Shown here one piece after another: positions 1-8,010 of a DNA stretch of 23,026 nucleotides; the stretch's first letter is position 1; the number at the start of each line of letters is the position of its first letter. A program made the position numbers and the translations under genes. The notes under the pieces were generated by a model. It ran no database searches. It saw nothing but the letters and a program-made list of their open reading frames with translations, and was not told where the DNA came from. This DNA is from Selenomonas sp. (GTDB taxonomy: Bacteria > Bacillota_C > Negativicutes > Selenomonadales > Selenomonadaceae), in contig NZ_JAILPX010000125.1 in NCBI RefSeq assembly GCF_024699275.1, positions 1 to 23,026 on the forward strand, in the 5' to 3' direction.

Positions 1-255
1 ATTGTCACCGCCCAGGGAAACAATGTAAACATCAATCTTGTCGCCAACCTTTACTACGTCCTCAGCGGACTCAGGAGCCGGATAAGCCAGCTCGCGCTTC
101 GGAATAGCAATTTCCTGCTTGTATCCGATATCAACATAAGCCTCATCGCGAGAAACCTGGATAACTTCACCAGTTACAACGGTGCGCTCCTGGATATCCG
201 GCATTGCATTTTCGGCCTCTGCTAAGAGTTCTTCCATATTCATCTGTTCTGACAC
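1..255 (-). CDS. rpsA: S1 RNA-binding domain protein, ribosomal protein bS1-like (N-terminal 85 residues, cut by window edge)
   Basis: Only the N-terminus is present; the gene continues beyond position 1. The visible 85 residues have a short acidic leader (EELLAEAE) and then an S1-type OB fold from about residue 25: TGEVIQV, then YVDIGYKQEIAIP, then VGDKIDVYIV. The GTG start at 255 is chosen because AGGAGG lies 10 nt upstream; the in-frame ATG codons at 243 and 237 are much further from this site. With this start the gene overlaps the end of ispH by 16 bp, which suggests translational coupling. In Clostridia and relatives, IspH and S1 are often adjacent or fused. The S1 fold is clear. That it is the full multi-domain bS1 homologue rather than a shorter S1-domain protein is inferred from this context. 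Confidence 0.82.
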   Translation of the reverse strand, partial: MSEQMNMEELLAEAENAMPDIQERTVVTGEVIQVSRDEAYVDIGYKQEIAIPKRELAYPAPESAEDVVKVGDKIDVYIVSLGGDN

Positions 256-1067
256 TTTTTATATACCTCCTTGATAATCCAGTCAGGCGTTGAAGCGCCC
301 GCTGTAATACCAATTTTTTCAATTTTATCAAACCACTCGTCCTGGAGCTCTGCTGCCGTTTCGATATGGTAAGTTAAGCATTTTTCTGCACAAATCTGGG
401 CCAGCCTTGTTGTATTGGCGCTGTTCTTGCCGCCAATCACCAGCATCATATCCACCTTAGCTGCAAGTTCCAAGGCTGCACTCTGCCGCTGATCCGTTGC
501 TGTACATATGGTACGCTGTATGTGGATATCCCGGGACTTTTCCAGCAAATGGGTTACAATCCGTTTGAACTTCTCCCCGGAAAATGTCGTCTGACAAACC
601 ACGCCCATTTTCGGACAACACTCCAAGGCATCTGCCTCTTCCTCTGTCTCAATCACCTCTGCCTGGCCACCTGACCACTCAAAGATACTATGTACCTCGG
701 GATGCTTCTTTTCACCGACGATGACCACCTTACGGCCACTATCTGCCAGCCGTTTTGCCGAAAGCTGCGCTTTCTTCACATGGGGACACGTGGCATCCAC
801 CAAATTCAAGCCACGCTGTTCTGCTTCTTCATAGACATTAGGGCCTACACCATGAGATCGGATAATCACTGTTCCTCTATCCATTTCTGCCAGCATGTCT
901 ACAGTGCCAACGCCCTCAGTTTTAAGGCGTTCCACCACCTGGGGATTATGGATAATGGGACCTAATGTGGAAGCTGTACCATCAGCGGAAGCATTCTCCT
1001 GAGCAATGGTTACGGCGCGTTTTACGCCATAGCAAAAACCAAGGTAATCTGCTAAAATGACTTCCAT
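240..1067 (-). CDS. ispH: 4-hydroxy-3-methylbut-2-enyl diphosphate reductase (IspH/LytB)
   Basis: This is the last enzyme of the MEP isoprenoid pathway. It reduces HMBPP to IPP and DMAPP using a [4Fe-4S] cluster in the cytoplasm. At 275 residues it has normal length. The three cluster cysteines are visible: C12 in GFCYGV, C94 in DATCPHV and C188 in RTICTATDQRQ. The substrate-binding histidines H40 (GPIIHNPQVV), H72 (RSHGVGP) and H122 (KKHPEV) and the acid E124 are present. The C-terminal GGKNSANTTRLAQIC and TAGASTPDWII blocks are also typical. The ATG at 1067 is preceded by a GGTGG ribosome site. The gene is followed directly, with overlap, by an S1-domain gene, and it has its own promoter in the gap shared with divergent trxA. 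Identification is secure. Confidence 0.97.
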   Translation of the reverse strand: MEVILADYLGFCYGVKRAVTIAQENASADGTASTLGPIIHNPQVVERLKTEGVGTVDMLAEMDRGTVIIRSHGVGPNVYEEAEQRGLNLVDATCPHVKKAQLSAKRLADSGRKVVIVGEKKHPEVHSIFEWSGGQAEVIETEEEADALECCPKMGVVCQTTFSGEKFKRIVTHLLEKSRDIHIQRTICTATDQRQSAALELAAKVDMMLVIGGKNSANTTRLAQICAEKCLTYHIETAAELQDEWFDKIEKIGITAGASTPDWIIKEVYKKCQNR

Positions 1068-1138
1068 ATATCAACCACCATATATTTAGTTATGCAAAAA
1101 CAGTTATACTTTCAGCCCGTTTTCACAATCTAAGATAC

Positions 1139-1168
1139 ATAATAACATAGCAAACTATGGTTTGGCAA
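1139..1168 (-). promoter_or_regulatory. Sigma70-type promoter for ispH-S1
   Basis: On the minus strand TTGCCA (1168-1163) and TATTAT (1144-1139) are separated by 18 bp. This places transcription start near 1131, about 65 nt upstream of the ispH start. It is the best hexamer pair in the divergent ispH/trxA gap. Confidence 0.6.
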
Positions 1169-1259
1169 GGAAATTTTTGACAAATTTTATTTGGTCAGCG
1201 GAAAAAATCCCGCCATCCAGCCATTACGTGAGTCAGTTACACAAAAATCTCCGCTTCTC

Positions 1260-1268
1260 TGCTATAAT
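1260..1268 (+). promoter_or_regulatory. Extended -10 promoter for trxA
   Basis: TGCTATAAT is a perfect -10 hexamer with the TGn extension. No good -35 lies at the right distance; GTTACA at 1236 is 21 bp upstream. The extended -10 probably compensates. The leader to the trxA start is only about 20 nt and contains AGGAGGA at 1281. Confidence 0.6.
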
Positions 1269-1294
1269 AAAGGCAAGTAAAGGAGGAATGACTT

Positions 1295-1603
1295 ATGGCA
1301 ACTACAGTGATTACGAAAGATAATTTTCAGCAGGAAGTATTGGATTTTTCCGGCACTGTGCTGATTGATTTTTGGGCTGACTGGTGTGGCCCCTGCCGCA
1401 TGCTCTCCCCGGTGGTAGAGGAAGTGGCTACAGAAAATCCCAGTGTAAAAGTAGGCAAGGTTAACGTGGACAGCGAGCAGGAATTAGCTGCGCAGTTCGG
1501 CATCATGAGCATCCCTACACTGCTGGTTTTCAAAAATGGGCAAAAGGCTGGGGAATCCATCGGCCTCGTTCCCAAGGAACAGGTAGAAAAACTAATTCAA
1601 TAA
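1295..1603 (+). CDS. trxA: Thioredoxin (TrxA)
   Basis: Small cytoplasmic dithiol-disulfide oxidoreductase of the thioredoxin system. The 102 residues form one complete thioredoxin fold with the canonical W30-C31-G-P-C34 active site after FWAD, and the cis-proline P74 in SIPTLLVF. The start is fixed by AGGAGGA 7-8 nt upstream. It is one of only two plus-strand genes in the window. It is transcribed alone between its extended -10 promoter and a bidirectional terminator, convergent with lysS. Nothing is unusual in the protein. Confidence 0.97.
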   Translation: MATTVITKDNFQQEVLDFSGTVLIDFWADWCGPCRMLSPVVEEVATENPSVKVGKVNVDSEQELAAQFGIMSIPTLLVFKNGQKAGESIGLVPKEQVEKLIQ

Positions 1604-1609
1604 GGCAAT

Positions 1610-1647
1610 AAAAAAAGCTCAGGCCAATGATTAGCCTGAGTTTTTTT
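1610..1647. terminator. Bidirectional intrinsic terminator between trxA and lysS
   Basis: CTCAGGC (1618-1624) pairs with GCCTGAG (1634-1640) around a 9-nt loop. Seven A lie on the left (1610-1616) and seven T on the right (1641-1647), so the hairpin can end transcription from either side. It sits 6 bp after trxA and 11 bp after the convergent lysS stop. Confidence 0.9.
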
Positions 1648-1658
1648 ATTGCTTTTAT

Positions 1659-3167
1659 TTAGTCCGCTAACGGTTTCATTGTCGGGAACAGCAGTACGTC
1701 GCGGATGGAAGCAGCATCCGTCAGGAACATCACCAGACGGTCAATACCGATACCTACACCGCCCGTTGGTGGCAGGCCGTATTCCAGAGCCATGACGAAA
1801 TCCTCGTCCATGCCATGGGCTTCATCATCCCCAGCTTCACGCTGTTTGAGCTGGTCCTCAAAGCGGCCCCTCTGGTCGATGGGGTCATTGAGCTCGGTAA
1901 AGCCATTGGCCAGTTCACGTCCATAGATGAAGAACTCAAAACGGTCGGTAATGCGCGGATCTTCGGCATTGCGCTTGGCCAGCGGCGAAATCTCCGTGGG
2001 ATGGCCCGTAATGAAGGTCGGCTGCATCAACGTTTCCTCTACCTTTTCTTCAAAGGCCTGGTTCAAAATACCGCCAATGCCATGACGTTCTTCATAAGGT
2101 ACACCAATCTCATCCGCCAGTTTACGTGCTTCTTCCACGGTCTGGCAGGCCATGAAATCCTTGCCCGTAGCTTCCTTAACCGCATCGTTCATGCTGATGC
2201 GCTTGACCTTGGAAAGGTCGATTTCCACACCCTGATAATTGATGACGGGCGTGCCCAGTACCTTCTGCGCAGCATTGACCACGATGCCCTCCGTCAAATC
2301 CATCATATCGGTATAATCGGCAAAGGCCTGATAGAATTCAATAGAAGTAAACTCGGGATTATGGCGCACATCCATACCCTCGTTACGGAAGATGCGGCCG
2401 ATTTCATAGACCCGGTCCAAGCCACCGACAATCAGTCGCTTGAGGTTGAGCTCCGTAGCGATGCGCAGATATAAATCGATATCCAGGGTATTGTGATGAG
2501 TGATAAAGGGACGGGCAGCAGCACCGCCGGCAATGTTCGAGAGCACCGGCGTTTCCACTTCCAGATAGCCCCGTTCATCCAGATATTCCCGAATGGAATT
2601 GATCGCCTTGGTCCGGCGGCGGAAGGTTTCCCGCACATCCTGATTGACAATCAAATCCAAATAGCGCTGACGATAACGGATATCCACATCCTGCAGGCCG
2701 TGGAATTTCTCCGGCAGAGGACGCAGGGACTTGGACAAGAGATCAAAGTCCTCTACCCGAACCGTTACTTCGCCGCGATGGGTCTTGAACACCACGCCCC
2801 GAATGCCGATGATATCGCCGATATCCAGACGGCGGAACTGTCCCTTGTACTTTTCTTCACCCAGTACATCAATCTTAAAGTACACCTGAATGTTGCCCGT
2901 GCGGTCATTCAGCGTGCAGAAAGATGCCTTGCCATGGCCACGAATAGCCATCAGACGACCAGCAATAAATACCTCAGGGCCCTCTTCGTCCCCTTCCAGG
3001 CCTTCATTTTCCTTCTTGATGTCCGCTGCATAAGCCGTCACCTCATAGCGATGGCCAAAGGGGGCCACCCCCATTTCCTTGAAGGCTTCCATCTTTTCCC
3101 GACGGACCTTCATCATTTCATTCAGGTCCTCCACAGGAGCCTGCTGATTCTGCTTCTTTTCTGCCAT
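1659..3167 (-). CDS. lysS: Lysyl-tRNA synthetase, class II (LysS)
   Basis: Charges tRNA-Lys with lysine using ATP. The 502 residues are the expected length. An N-terminal OB-fold anticodon-binding domain occupies roughly residues 65-145 ([18 protein letters not shown]). The class II catalytic core follows: motif 2 at about 258-282 ([17 protein letters not shown]) and motif 3 at about 469-480 ([12 protein letters not shown]). The start ATG is preceded by GGGAGA at about 10 nt. It lies 32 bp downstream of greA and is probably cotranscribed from the greA promoter. No T-box leader is present, so regulation by tRNA charging is not indicated here. Confidence 0.97.
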   Translation of the reverse strand: MAEKKQNQQAPVEDLNEMMKVRREKMEAFKEMGVAPFGHRYEVTAYAADIKKENEGLEGDEEGPEVFIAGRLMAIRGHGKASFCTLNDRTGNIQVYFKIDVLGEEKYKGQFRRLDIGDIIGIRGVVFKTHRGEVTVRVEDFDLLSKSLRPLPEKFHGLQDVDIRYRQRYLDLIVNQDVRETFRRRTKAINSIREYLDERGYLEVETPVLSNIAGGAAARPFITHHNTLDIDLYLRIATELNLKRLIVGGLDRVYEIGRIFRNEGMDVRHNPEFTSIEFYQAFADYTDMMDLTEGIVVNAAQKVLGTPVINYQGVEIDLSKVKRISMNDAVKEATGKDFMACQTVEEARKLADEIGVPYEERHGIGGILNQAFEEKVEETLMQPTFITGHPTEISPLAKRNAEDPRITDRFEFFIYGRELANGFTELNDPIDQRGRFEDQLKQREAGDDEAHGMDEDFVMALEYGLPPTGGVGIGIDRLVMFLTDAASIRDVLLFPTMKPLAD

Positions 3168-3199
3168 TTATGCAAATTCTCCCATCTATATGCTAATGA

Positions 3200-3676
3200 T
3201 TAGCTCAGAATTTCCTTGATTTCGTACTTGATGATGCCAGCCGGTGCATGGACGTCTACCACAGCACCCACTTTCTGGCCCAGCAGTGCCTGGCCCAAAG
3301 GAGATTCGTTGGAAATCTTGCCCTCATCCGGGTCAGCTTCCGTGGAACCAACAATCATGAAGGTTTCCGGACCATCTTCGGCAAATTCCATGTCAACGAC
3401 CGAAACCTTCGACCCCATCTGAACCACATCACCGGAACCGGCTTTTATGATATCCGAGTTACGGATCTTGACTTCCAAATCCTGAATTTCACCTTCCAGG
3501 AACGCCTGTTCATTCTTGGCATCATCATACTCGGAGTTTTCCGAAAGGTCCCCCAGGGCAATAGCGGCTTTCAAACGCTCTGCCACCTCAATACGGCGGA
3601 CACTTTTCAAGTAATTCAATTTCTCGACCAGTTTATTATAACCATCTTCGGTCAGCATGACCTTTTTATCTGCCAT
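3200..3676 (-). CDS. greA: Transcription elongation factor GreA
   Basis: Binds the RNA polymerase secondary channel and stimulates cleavage of backtracked transcripts. The 158 residues have the usual two parts. The N-terminal coiled coil (about 1-75) carries the acidic tip in GDLSENSEYDDAK, with D43 and E46 corresponding to the catalytic acids of E. coli GreA. The C-terminal FKBP-like domain contains SPLGQALLGQKVG. An AAAGGGGCG ribosome site precedes the ATG. It is the first gene of a greA-lysS operon with a perfect consensus promoter. The greA-lysS order is common in Firmicutes. Confidence 0.97.
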   Translation of the reverse strand: MADKKVMLTEDGYNKLVEKLNYLKSVRRIEVAERLKAAIALGDLSENSEYDDAKNEQAFLEGEIQDLEVKIRNSDIIKAGSGDVVQMGSKVSVVDMEFAEDGPETFMIVGSTEADPDEGKISNESPLGQALLGQKVGAVVDVHAPAGIIKYEIKEILS

Positions 3677-3717
3677 GTTTAACGCCCCTTTGCATTTATC
3701 AATATAGTAACTAATTC

Positions 3718-3746
3718 ATTATATGACGAGCACCTAATCCTGTCAA
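3718..3746 (-). promoter_or_regulatory. Perfect consensus sigma70 promoter for greA-lysS
   Basis: On the minus strand TTGACA (3746-3741) and TATAAT (3723-3718) are separated by exactly 17 bp, a full consensus match. Transcription would start near 3711, about 35 nt before the greA ATG. The rest of the 271-bp gap (3750-3880) shows no gene and no RNA I recognise. Confidence 0.88.
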
Positions 3747-3884
3747 CCGCAGGGCCGTCCTGTTTTGCAGTTTTGTGCATAGCTTCTACGCAAGACAACG
3801 CTGCTAAGCAGCAATAAATTTCGAAAACCATTTACCCATGAAAGCCCTTTACCGATCAACGTTCATCACGCTAAAATGCACTAA

Positions 3885-3919
3885 GCCCGGTGACGGAAAT
3901 GAATGATCCGCCACCGGGC
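3885..3919 (-). terminator. GC-rich hairpin after ilvD, probable terminator
   Basis: Two 13-nt arms (3885-3897 and 3907-3919) pair fully, with one G-T wobble, around a 9-nt loop, 28 bp past the ilvD stop. On the minus strand the hairpin is followed by TTAGTGCATTTTAG, a weak U tract. Termination may be partial, or the hairpin may instead protect the 3' end. Confidence 0.55.
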
Positions 3920-3947
3920 GCCTTACCTGCTATAATGTAAACTTAAC

Positions 3948-5600
3948 TTATTTCACCACTGCTCCCGTGCTGGCGGAAGTAGTCATGCGGGCATACCGTG
4001 CCAAATACCCATGCTTGATTTTCGGCTCCGGTTTCTGCCAGTTCCTGCGGCGTTCAGCCAGTTCTTCGTCGCTGACATTGAGGTCCAGCTTACGATTGGG
4101 AATATCAATGGTAATTTCATCCCCATCTTTAATAAGCGCAATGGGACCGCCCTCCATGGCCTCCGGTGAAACATGTCCCACACAGGCACCCTGGCTGGCT
4201 CCGCTGAAACGGCCATCGGTAATCAAGCCGACTTTAAGGCCACGGCCAGTGATAACCGCGGTGGGATTCAACATCTCCTGCATGCCGGGGCCGCCCTTAG
4301 GTCCTTCATAACGGATAACCACCACATCACCATCATGGATATCCCCTTTCATGATGGCATCACAGGCCTCCGGTTCCGAATCATAGCACTTGGCCTTGCC
4401 GGTGTAGGTCAGCATATCCTCAGCCACTGCCGAAGCCTTGACTACCGCATAATCCGGAGCCAGATTGCCCTTGAGCACCGCAATGCCGCCCTCAGGACGA
4501 TAAGGAGCCTCCACAGAATGAATCACCGTATTATCCTGTACCGGCGTATTCTTGATGCGCTCCCCCATGGTTCCCGTCACCGTCAAGGCATCCAGATGAA
4601 TCAGATTTTTCTTGGCCAGTTCATTCATCACCGCTGAGATGCCGCCGGCTTCATTGAGGTCCACCATATGATGCTTGCCGGCAGGACTCAATTTCGCAAT
4701 ATAGGGGGTACGGCGGGAAATCTCATCAAAGAGCGGTGCCGGAATCTCGATACCGGCTTCATGGGCAATGGCCGTCAGATGCAGAACTGTGTTGGAAGAA
4801 CCACCAATACCCATATCCACAGTAATGGCATTTTCAAAGGCCTTCTTGGTCATGATATCCCGCGGACGAATATTCTTTTCCAGCAAGTCCATCACCACCG
4901 CCCCGGCGCGCTTGGCCAGCAGACGGCGGGCACCGGTATAGGCTGCCGGAATCGTACCATTACCCGGCAAAGCCATGCCCAGCACCTCCGACAGGGAATT
5001 CATGGTGTTGGCCGTAAAGAGCCCCGCGCAAGAACCACAGCCCGGACAGCACTTTTCTTCCAAGTCCGCCATCTCCTCTGCGGTAATATCCCCAGCAGCA
5101 AATTTACCAGCGGCTTCGAAGGCCTGGCTGACGCTGACATCCCGGCCATGATAACGTCCCGGCAGCATGGGGCCGCCCGAAACTACCACAGCAGGAATAT
5201 TGAGACGGGCAGCCGCCATCAGCATCCCCGGCACCACCTTGTCACAGTTCGGAATCAAAATCAACGCATCAAAGCCGGAAGCCATGGTAACTGCTTCCAC
5301 GGAATCAGCGATAAGTTCCCGGCTGGCCAGGGAATACTTCATGCCCGTATGCCCCATGGCAATGCCATCACATACGCCAATGGCCGGAAATTCAATGGGC
5401 GTCCCCCCAGCAGCAGCCACACCCAGCTTGGCCGCTTCAGCAATTTCCCGCAAATGAATATGACCAGGAATAATTTCGTTGAAGGAATTGCAGATACCGA
5501 TCAGGGGCTTATTGAGATCTTCAGGACCATAGCCATTGGCATGAAACAGGGAACGGTGAGCGCAACGGGTGGCGCCCTTCTTTACATTATCGCTAATCAT
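3948..5600 (-). CDS. ilvD: Dihydroxy-acid dehydratase (IlvD)
   Basis: Fe-S enzyme that dehydrates 2,3-dihydroxy-isovalerate and -methylvalerate to the 2-keto acids for valine, isoleucine and pantothenate. The 550 residues cover the whole family length. Visible motifs are the opening [21 protein letters not shown] (D78, Mg2+), NCDKVVPGM (cluster C119, Mg2+ D120, carbamylated lysine K121) and [17 protein letters not shown] (cluster C191). Near the C-terminus, DGRFSGAS holds the proton-acceptor serine. AGGAG lies 9 nt before the ATG. It stands alone with respect to other ilv/leu genes: cobO is 92 bp upstream on the same strand and greA follows after a hairpin. No leucine or isoleucine leader peptide or T-box is seen in the short upstream gap. 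Confidence 0.96.
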   Translation of the reverse strand: MISDNVKKGATRCAHRSLFHANGYGPEDLNKPLIGICNSFNEIIPGHIHLREIAEAAKLGVAAAGGTPIEFPAIGVCDGIAMGHTGMKYSLASRELIADSVEAVTMASGFDALILIPNCDKVVPGMLMAAARLNIPAVVVSGGPMLPGRYHGRDVSVSQAFEAAGKFAAGDITAEEMADLEEKCCPGCGSCAGLFTANTMNSLSEVLGMALPGNGTIPAAYTGARRLLAKRAGAVVMDLLEKNIRPRDIMTKKAFENAITVDMGIGGSSNTVLHLTAIAHEAGIEIPAPLFDEISRRTPYIAKLSPAGKHHMVDLNEAGGISAVMNELAKKNLIHLDALTVTGTMGERIKNTPVQDNTVIHSVEAPYRPEGGIAVLKGNLAPDYAVVKASAVAEDMLTYTGKAKCYDSEPEACDAIMKGDIHDGDVVVIRYEGPKGGPGMQEMLNPTAVITGRGLKVGLITDGRFSGASQGACVGHVSPEAMEGGPIALIKDGDEITIDIPNRKLDLNVSDEELAERRRNWQKPEPKIKHGYLARYARMTTSASTGAVVK

Positions 5601-5648
5601 CTTTCCACTCTCCTAGTTTGCTCAGTATTGAGATAAAATATAGTTACA

Positions 5649-5677
5649 AGTTTACAACTTTACAGTGGTTTTTGCAA
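5649..5677 (-). promoter_or_regulatory. Possible weak promoter for ilvD
   Basis: TTGCAA (5677-5672) and TAAACT (5654-5649) lie 17 bp apart on the minus strand, each matching consensus at four of six positions. The AT-rich stretch also holds two closely spaced TTGTAA copies. Readthrough from cobO is the alternative source of ilvD mRNA. Confidence 0.3.
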
Positions 5678-5692
5678 GTCAAAACGGATAAC

Positions 5693-6229
5693 TTAAAACT
5701 CAATGCCTTTTTGGGCCTTGATGCCCTTTTGATAGGGATGCTTGATTTCCTTCATCTCTGTGACCAAATCCGCTTGCTCAATCAGAGATTCACAGGCGTC
5801 CCGTCCGGTCATAACCAGATGTAATTCAGCTGGACGCAAGGCAAGCAGTTCCAGCATATCCTGCTCGGTTATCAGTTCATACTTCACCGCATAATTGATT
5901 TCATCCAGAATAATCAAATCCCAATTGCCGCTCTTGATTTCCTCCTGGGCACGAATTAACGTTTCCCGGGCTGCTGCCTGATGTTCCTCTTTGGTGGTCG
6001 GTCCCTTGTTAGTAAAGCCCAGTCCACACTGATCGATTTCAATGCGATCGTCGATGTTCTTTAACGTTTCAATGGTTTTCAATTCCCCATAGGTGCAACC
6101 TCCCTTGATAAACTGCAGGATGAGGACCCGGAAACCATCCCCCCAGGCACGGATTGCCAATCCTAAGGCCGCCGTTGTCTTGCCCTTGCCATCTCCTGTG
6201 TGTACGATAACCAAACCTTGCTTTTCCAT
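5693..6229 (-). CDS. cobO: ATP:corrinoid adenosyltransferase (CobO/BtuR/CobA family)
   Basis: Transfers the 5'-deoxyadenosyl group of ATP to the cobalt of corrinoids to make adenosylcobalamin. The 178 residues match the normal family size. The family P-loop variant HTGDGKGKTTAALG lies near the N-terminus. The Walker-B-like LIILDEINYA and a LVMTGRDA block follow, and the C-terminus ends in EIKHPYQKGIKAQKGIEF. The ATG at 6229 is preferred because GAGGTG lies 9 nt upstream; an in-frame GTG at 6235 would sit only about 4 nt from that site. No cobalamin riboswitch fits in the short leader. Its product is the cofactor of the methylmalonyl-CoA mutase encoded at 19349-21439, although the two loci are about 13 kb apart. 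Confidence 0.95.
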   Translation of the reverse strand: MEKQGLVIVHTGDGKGKTTAALGLAIRAWGDGFRVLILQFIKGGCTYGELKTIETLKNIDDRIEIDQCGLGFTNKGPTTKEEHQAAARETLIRAQEEIKSGNWDLIILDEINYAVKYELITEQDMLELLALRPAELHLVMTGRDACESLIEQADLVTEMKEIKHPYQKGIKAQKGIEF

Positions 6230-6249
6230 TTTCACATCACCTCAAAATA

Positions 6250-6258
6250 TGCTATACT
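6250..6258 (+). promoter_or_regulatory. Possible extended -10 promoter for the SGNH gene
   Basis: TGCTATACT is an extended -10 element in the AT-rich 82-bp gap between cobO and the divergent SGNH gene. No good -35 is visible. The minus strand of the same stretch is equally AT-rich and must hold the cobO promoter, so the two probably overlap. Confidence 0.4.
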
Positions 6259-6311
6259 ATATTATTATTACGTTATCCAAAAAGAAAATCCTGTTCATGT
6301 TGGTGTGATTT

Positions 6312-7931
6312 ATGAAGAAATTTTTGCTATTCACTCTCGTCATATTAAGTTTTACTATATTGTCAGCCTTTGTGGCGGAGAAAACCGATGTCATGGGACT
6401 GCATTCCATGGCCATTTCCGCCTCCTTCAACGAAGAAAACGGCCATCTGACCTTGACCTGGGATCCCCTGCCCTACCCATGTTTCTATAAGGTGGAAACC
6501 TATAGTTCCACCACTGGATTGGTCGAAGGAGAGCCAGACTCCAAGTTCTGGACCAGTAACATCACGATGAACGCTTCCCTGGAACTGCCCAGCAGTGCCA
6601 TCCCCATGAACTATCGGGTCACTGCCTATGGTATGTTCGGTCTCCTTGCAGGACCTTCCCGACCTATCCAAAATCCCATACACAATCAGGAGCCTTTAAG
6701 CCCCAGTACCATTTCGCACTACGGTGAGGACAATCCTGCCAGTCTGATGCCTTTTTTAATCTGGCACTCTGTTCCCAACGCCGTATGCTATGAAGTGGAA
6801 CTGCTAGCCGGCAAACCTGCCCAGGAAAGAGGTATTTCCCCAGACAAAAACAATCATTTAGAAAGCACGCAACTGATTTTTACCAATGGCTGGCAGGCAG
6901 ACCTCAAGAAATATGCCAACCGCAAATTCATCTACTGGCGGGTGCGGGCATTGGATATCCATCATCAGCCTATCGGCGAATTCTCCCCGGCTGAAGAACT
7001 CCATATTGACGCCAATCTCCCCCAGCCCGATCATCCGCTCTTAAATGAATTCGACCAGATGCCCAACTTTGAAATGCCTCTCTATCCCGTATATCAGTGG
7101 ATTCCCTTAAACGATGTGGAACGTTATGAAGTCGAGCTGATGATTCATCCTCCCATCAGGGAAAACGACAACGCTCCTACAGCTGATGCCGCCTGGCGCA
7201 AGGTCGTCAACTCAGCCACCGCCTGCTACGACGAATATCCCCGGCCCTATGCCGGCGATTACTACTGGCGGGTACGGGGCATCGACAAGGATGGCAACCC
7301 TGTCGGCGTCTGGTCATCCACGGCCCATTTTGTAGTCCAACAACAGCCCGAGAGGGTGCCCGTAGCCGTCCTTGGAGACAGCATAACTCATGGTGGTGGA
7401 GCCGTCTCTAACTCCCCGGCAGCACTGGAATACAGCTACACAACCTATCTGAATTTCCCCTGCCTAAATCTGGGCCGCAGTGGTGATACCTCCACCATGA
7501 CCCTGCAGCGCTTCGAACAGGATGTGCTGCCCTATAAGCCCTTGAATCTTATGATTCTCACTGGCACCAACAGCCTGCGGGCTTCCAACCTCAAGCCAGA
7601 AATCATCATCCGGGATTTGGCGGAACTCAAAGAAAAATGCGAGGCGAACGATATCCGCCCCATTTTCCTGACCCTGATGCCCATCAACCCTGCCAATATC
7701 CAATTTGCCTTTCACACCACCACGGATAAACACTGGGAAACAAAACTGCAGCAGGTTAACGCCTGGATACGCAGCCAGCCCTATTACATTGACTTGGAAC
7801 CCTATTTCTATGACAGCAGCCATCGTGTCATGGACACCGGCTTTTCCATCGACGGCCTCCACCCTGATGTTCGAGGCAAAATGCTGATGGGCGAAATCAT
7901 CAATCAGCATCGGGATGTTTTCCGTCAATAA
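6312..7931 (+). CDS. Secreted protein with repeated Fn3-like domains and C-terminal SGNH/GDSL hydrolase
   Basis: Residues 1-22 form a signal peptide or membrane anchor (MKK, then a hydrophobic run to SAFVA). Three beta-sandwich-like segments follow at about 40-120, 140-235 and 250-345. The second and third end in near-identical blocks (YWRVRALD, then YWRVRGID, then GEFSP or GVWSS), so they look like tandem fibronectin type III-like repeats. The C-terminal 190 residues are an SGNH hydrolase: GDSI with nucleophile S357, NLGRSGD with G388, GTNS with N420, and DGLHP with D514 and H517. The predicted role is an esterase or acetylhydrolase outside the cytoplasm; substrate unknown. The ribosome site (GGTGTG) is weak. 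It is monocistronic, ends in a 23-bp inverted repeat, and is divergent from cobO. I do not recognise a named gene. Confidence 0.85.
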   Translation: MKKFLLFTLVILSFTILSAFVAEKTDVMGLHSMAISASFNEENGHLTLTWDPLPYPCFYKVETYSSTTGLVEGEPDSKFWTSNITMNASLELPSSAIPMNYRVTAYGMFGLLAGPSRPIQNPIHNQEPLSPSTISHYGEDNPASLMPFLIWHSVPNAVCYEVELLAGKPAQERGISPDKNNHLESTQLIFTNGWQADLKKYANRKFIYWRVRALDIHHQPIGEFSPAEELHIDANLPQPDHPLLNEFDQMPNFEMPLYPVYQWIPLNDVERYEVELMIHPPIRENDNAPTADAAWRKVVNSATACYDEYPRPYAGDYYWRVRGIDKDGNPVGVWSSTAHFVVQQQPERVPVAVLGDSITHGGGAVSNSPAALEYSYTTYLNFPCLNLGRSGDTSTMTLQRFEQDVLPYKPLNLMILTGTNSLRASNLKPEIIIRDLAELKEKCEANDIRPIFLTLMPINPANIQFAFHTTTDKHWETKLQQVNAWIRSQPYYIDLEPYFYDSSHRVMDTGFSIDGLHPDVRGKMLMGEIINQHRDVFRQ

Positions 7932-7946
7932 CGAACAAAAATCATA

Positions 7947-8008
7947 CAGAATAAAAGAAGCGATTCAACCGATTGATATTGATCAGTTGAATCGCTTCTT
8001 TTATTCTG
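7947..8008. terminator. Bidirectional terminator built on a perfect 23-bp inverted repeat
   Basis: Arms 7947-7969 and 7986-8008 are perfect reverse complements of 23 nt around a 16-nt centre, which itself can pair three more bases. The arms contain AATAAAAGAAGC and GCTTCTTTTATT, so a T-rich tail forms on either strand. It lies between the convergent SGNH gene and ligA, 15 bp and 2 bp from their stop codons. Confidence 0.85.
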
Positions 8009-8010
8009 AT

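Noticed and set aside
3750..3880. Small RNA or short gene between ilvD and greA
   Set aside because: No open frame with a ribosome site and no promoter-terminator pair; the short palindrome GCTGCTAAGCAGC at 3800-3812 has no U tract.
5601..5692. T-box or leader-peptide attenuator before ilvD
   Set aside because: Only 92 bp separate cobO and ilvD; no T-box motif, antiterminator pair or Leu/Ile/Val-rich leader frame is seen.
6236..6311. Cobalamin riboswitch upstream of cobO
   Set aside because: The gap to the divergent gene is about 80 bp and AT-rich, too short for the riboswitch and without a B12-box-like block.
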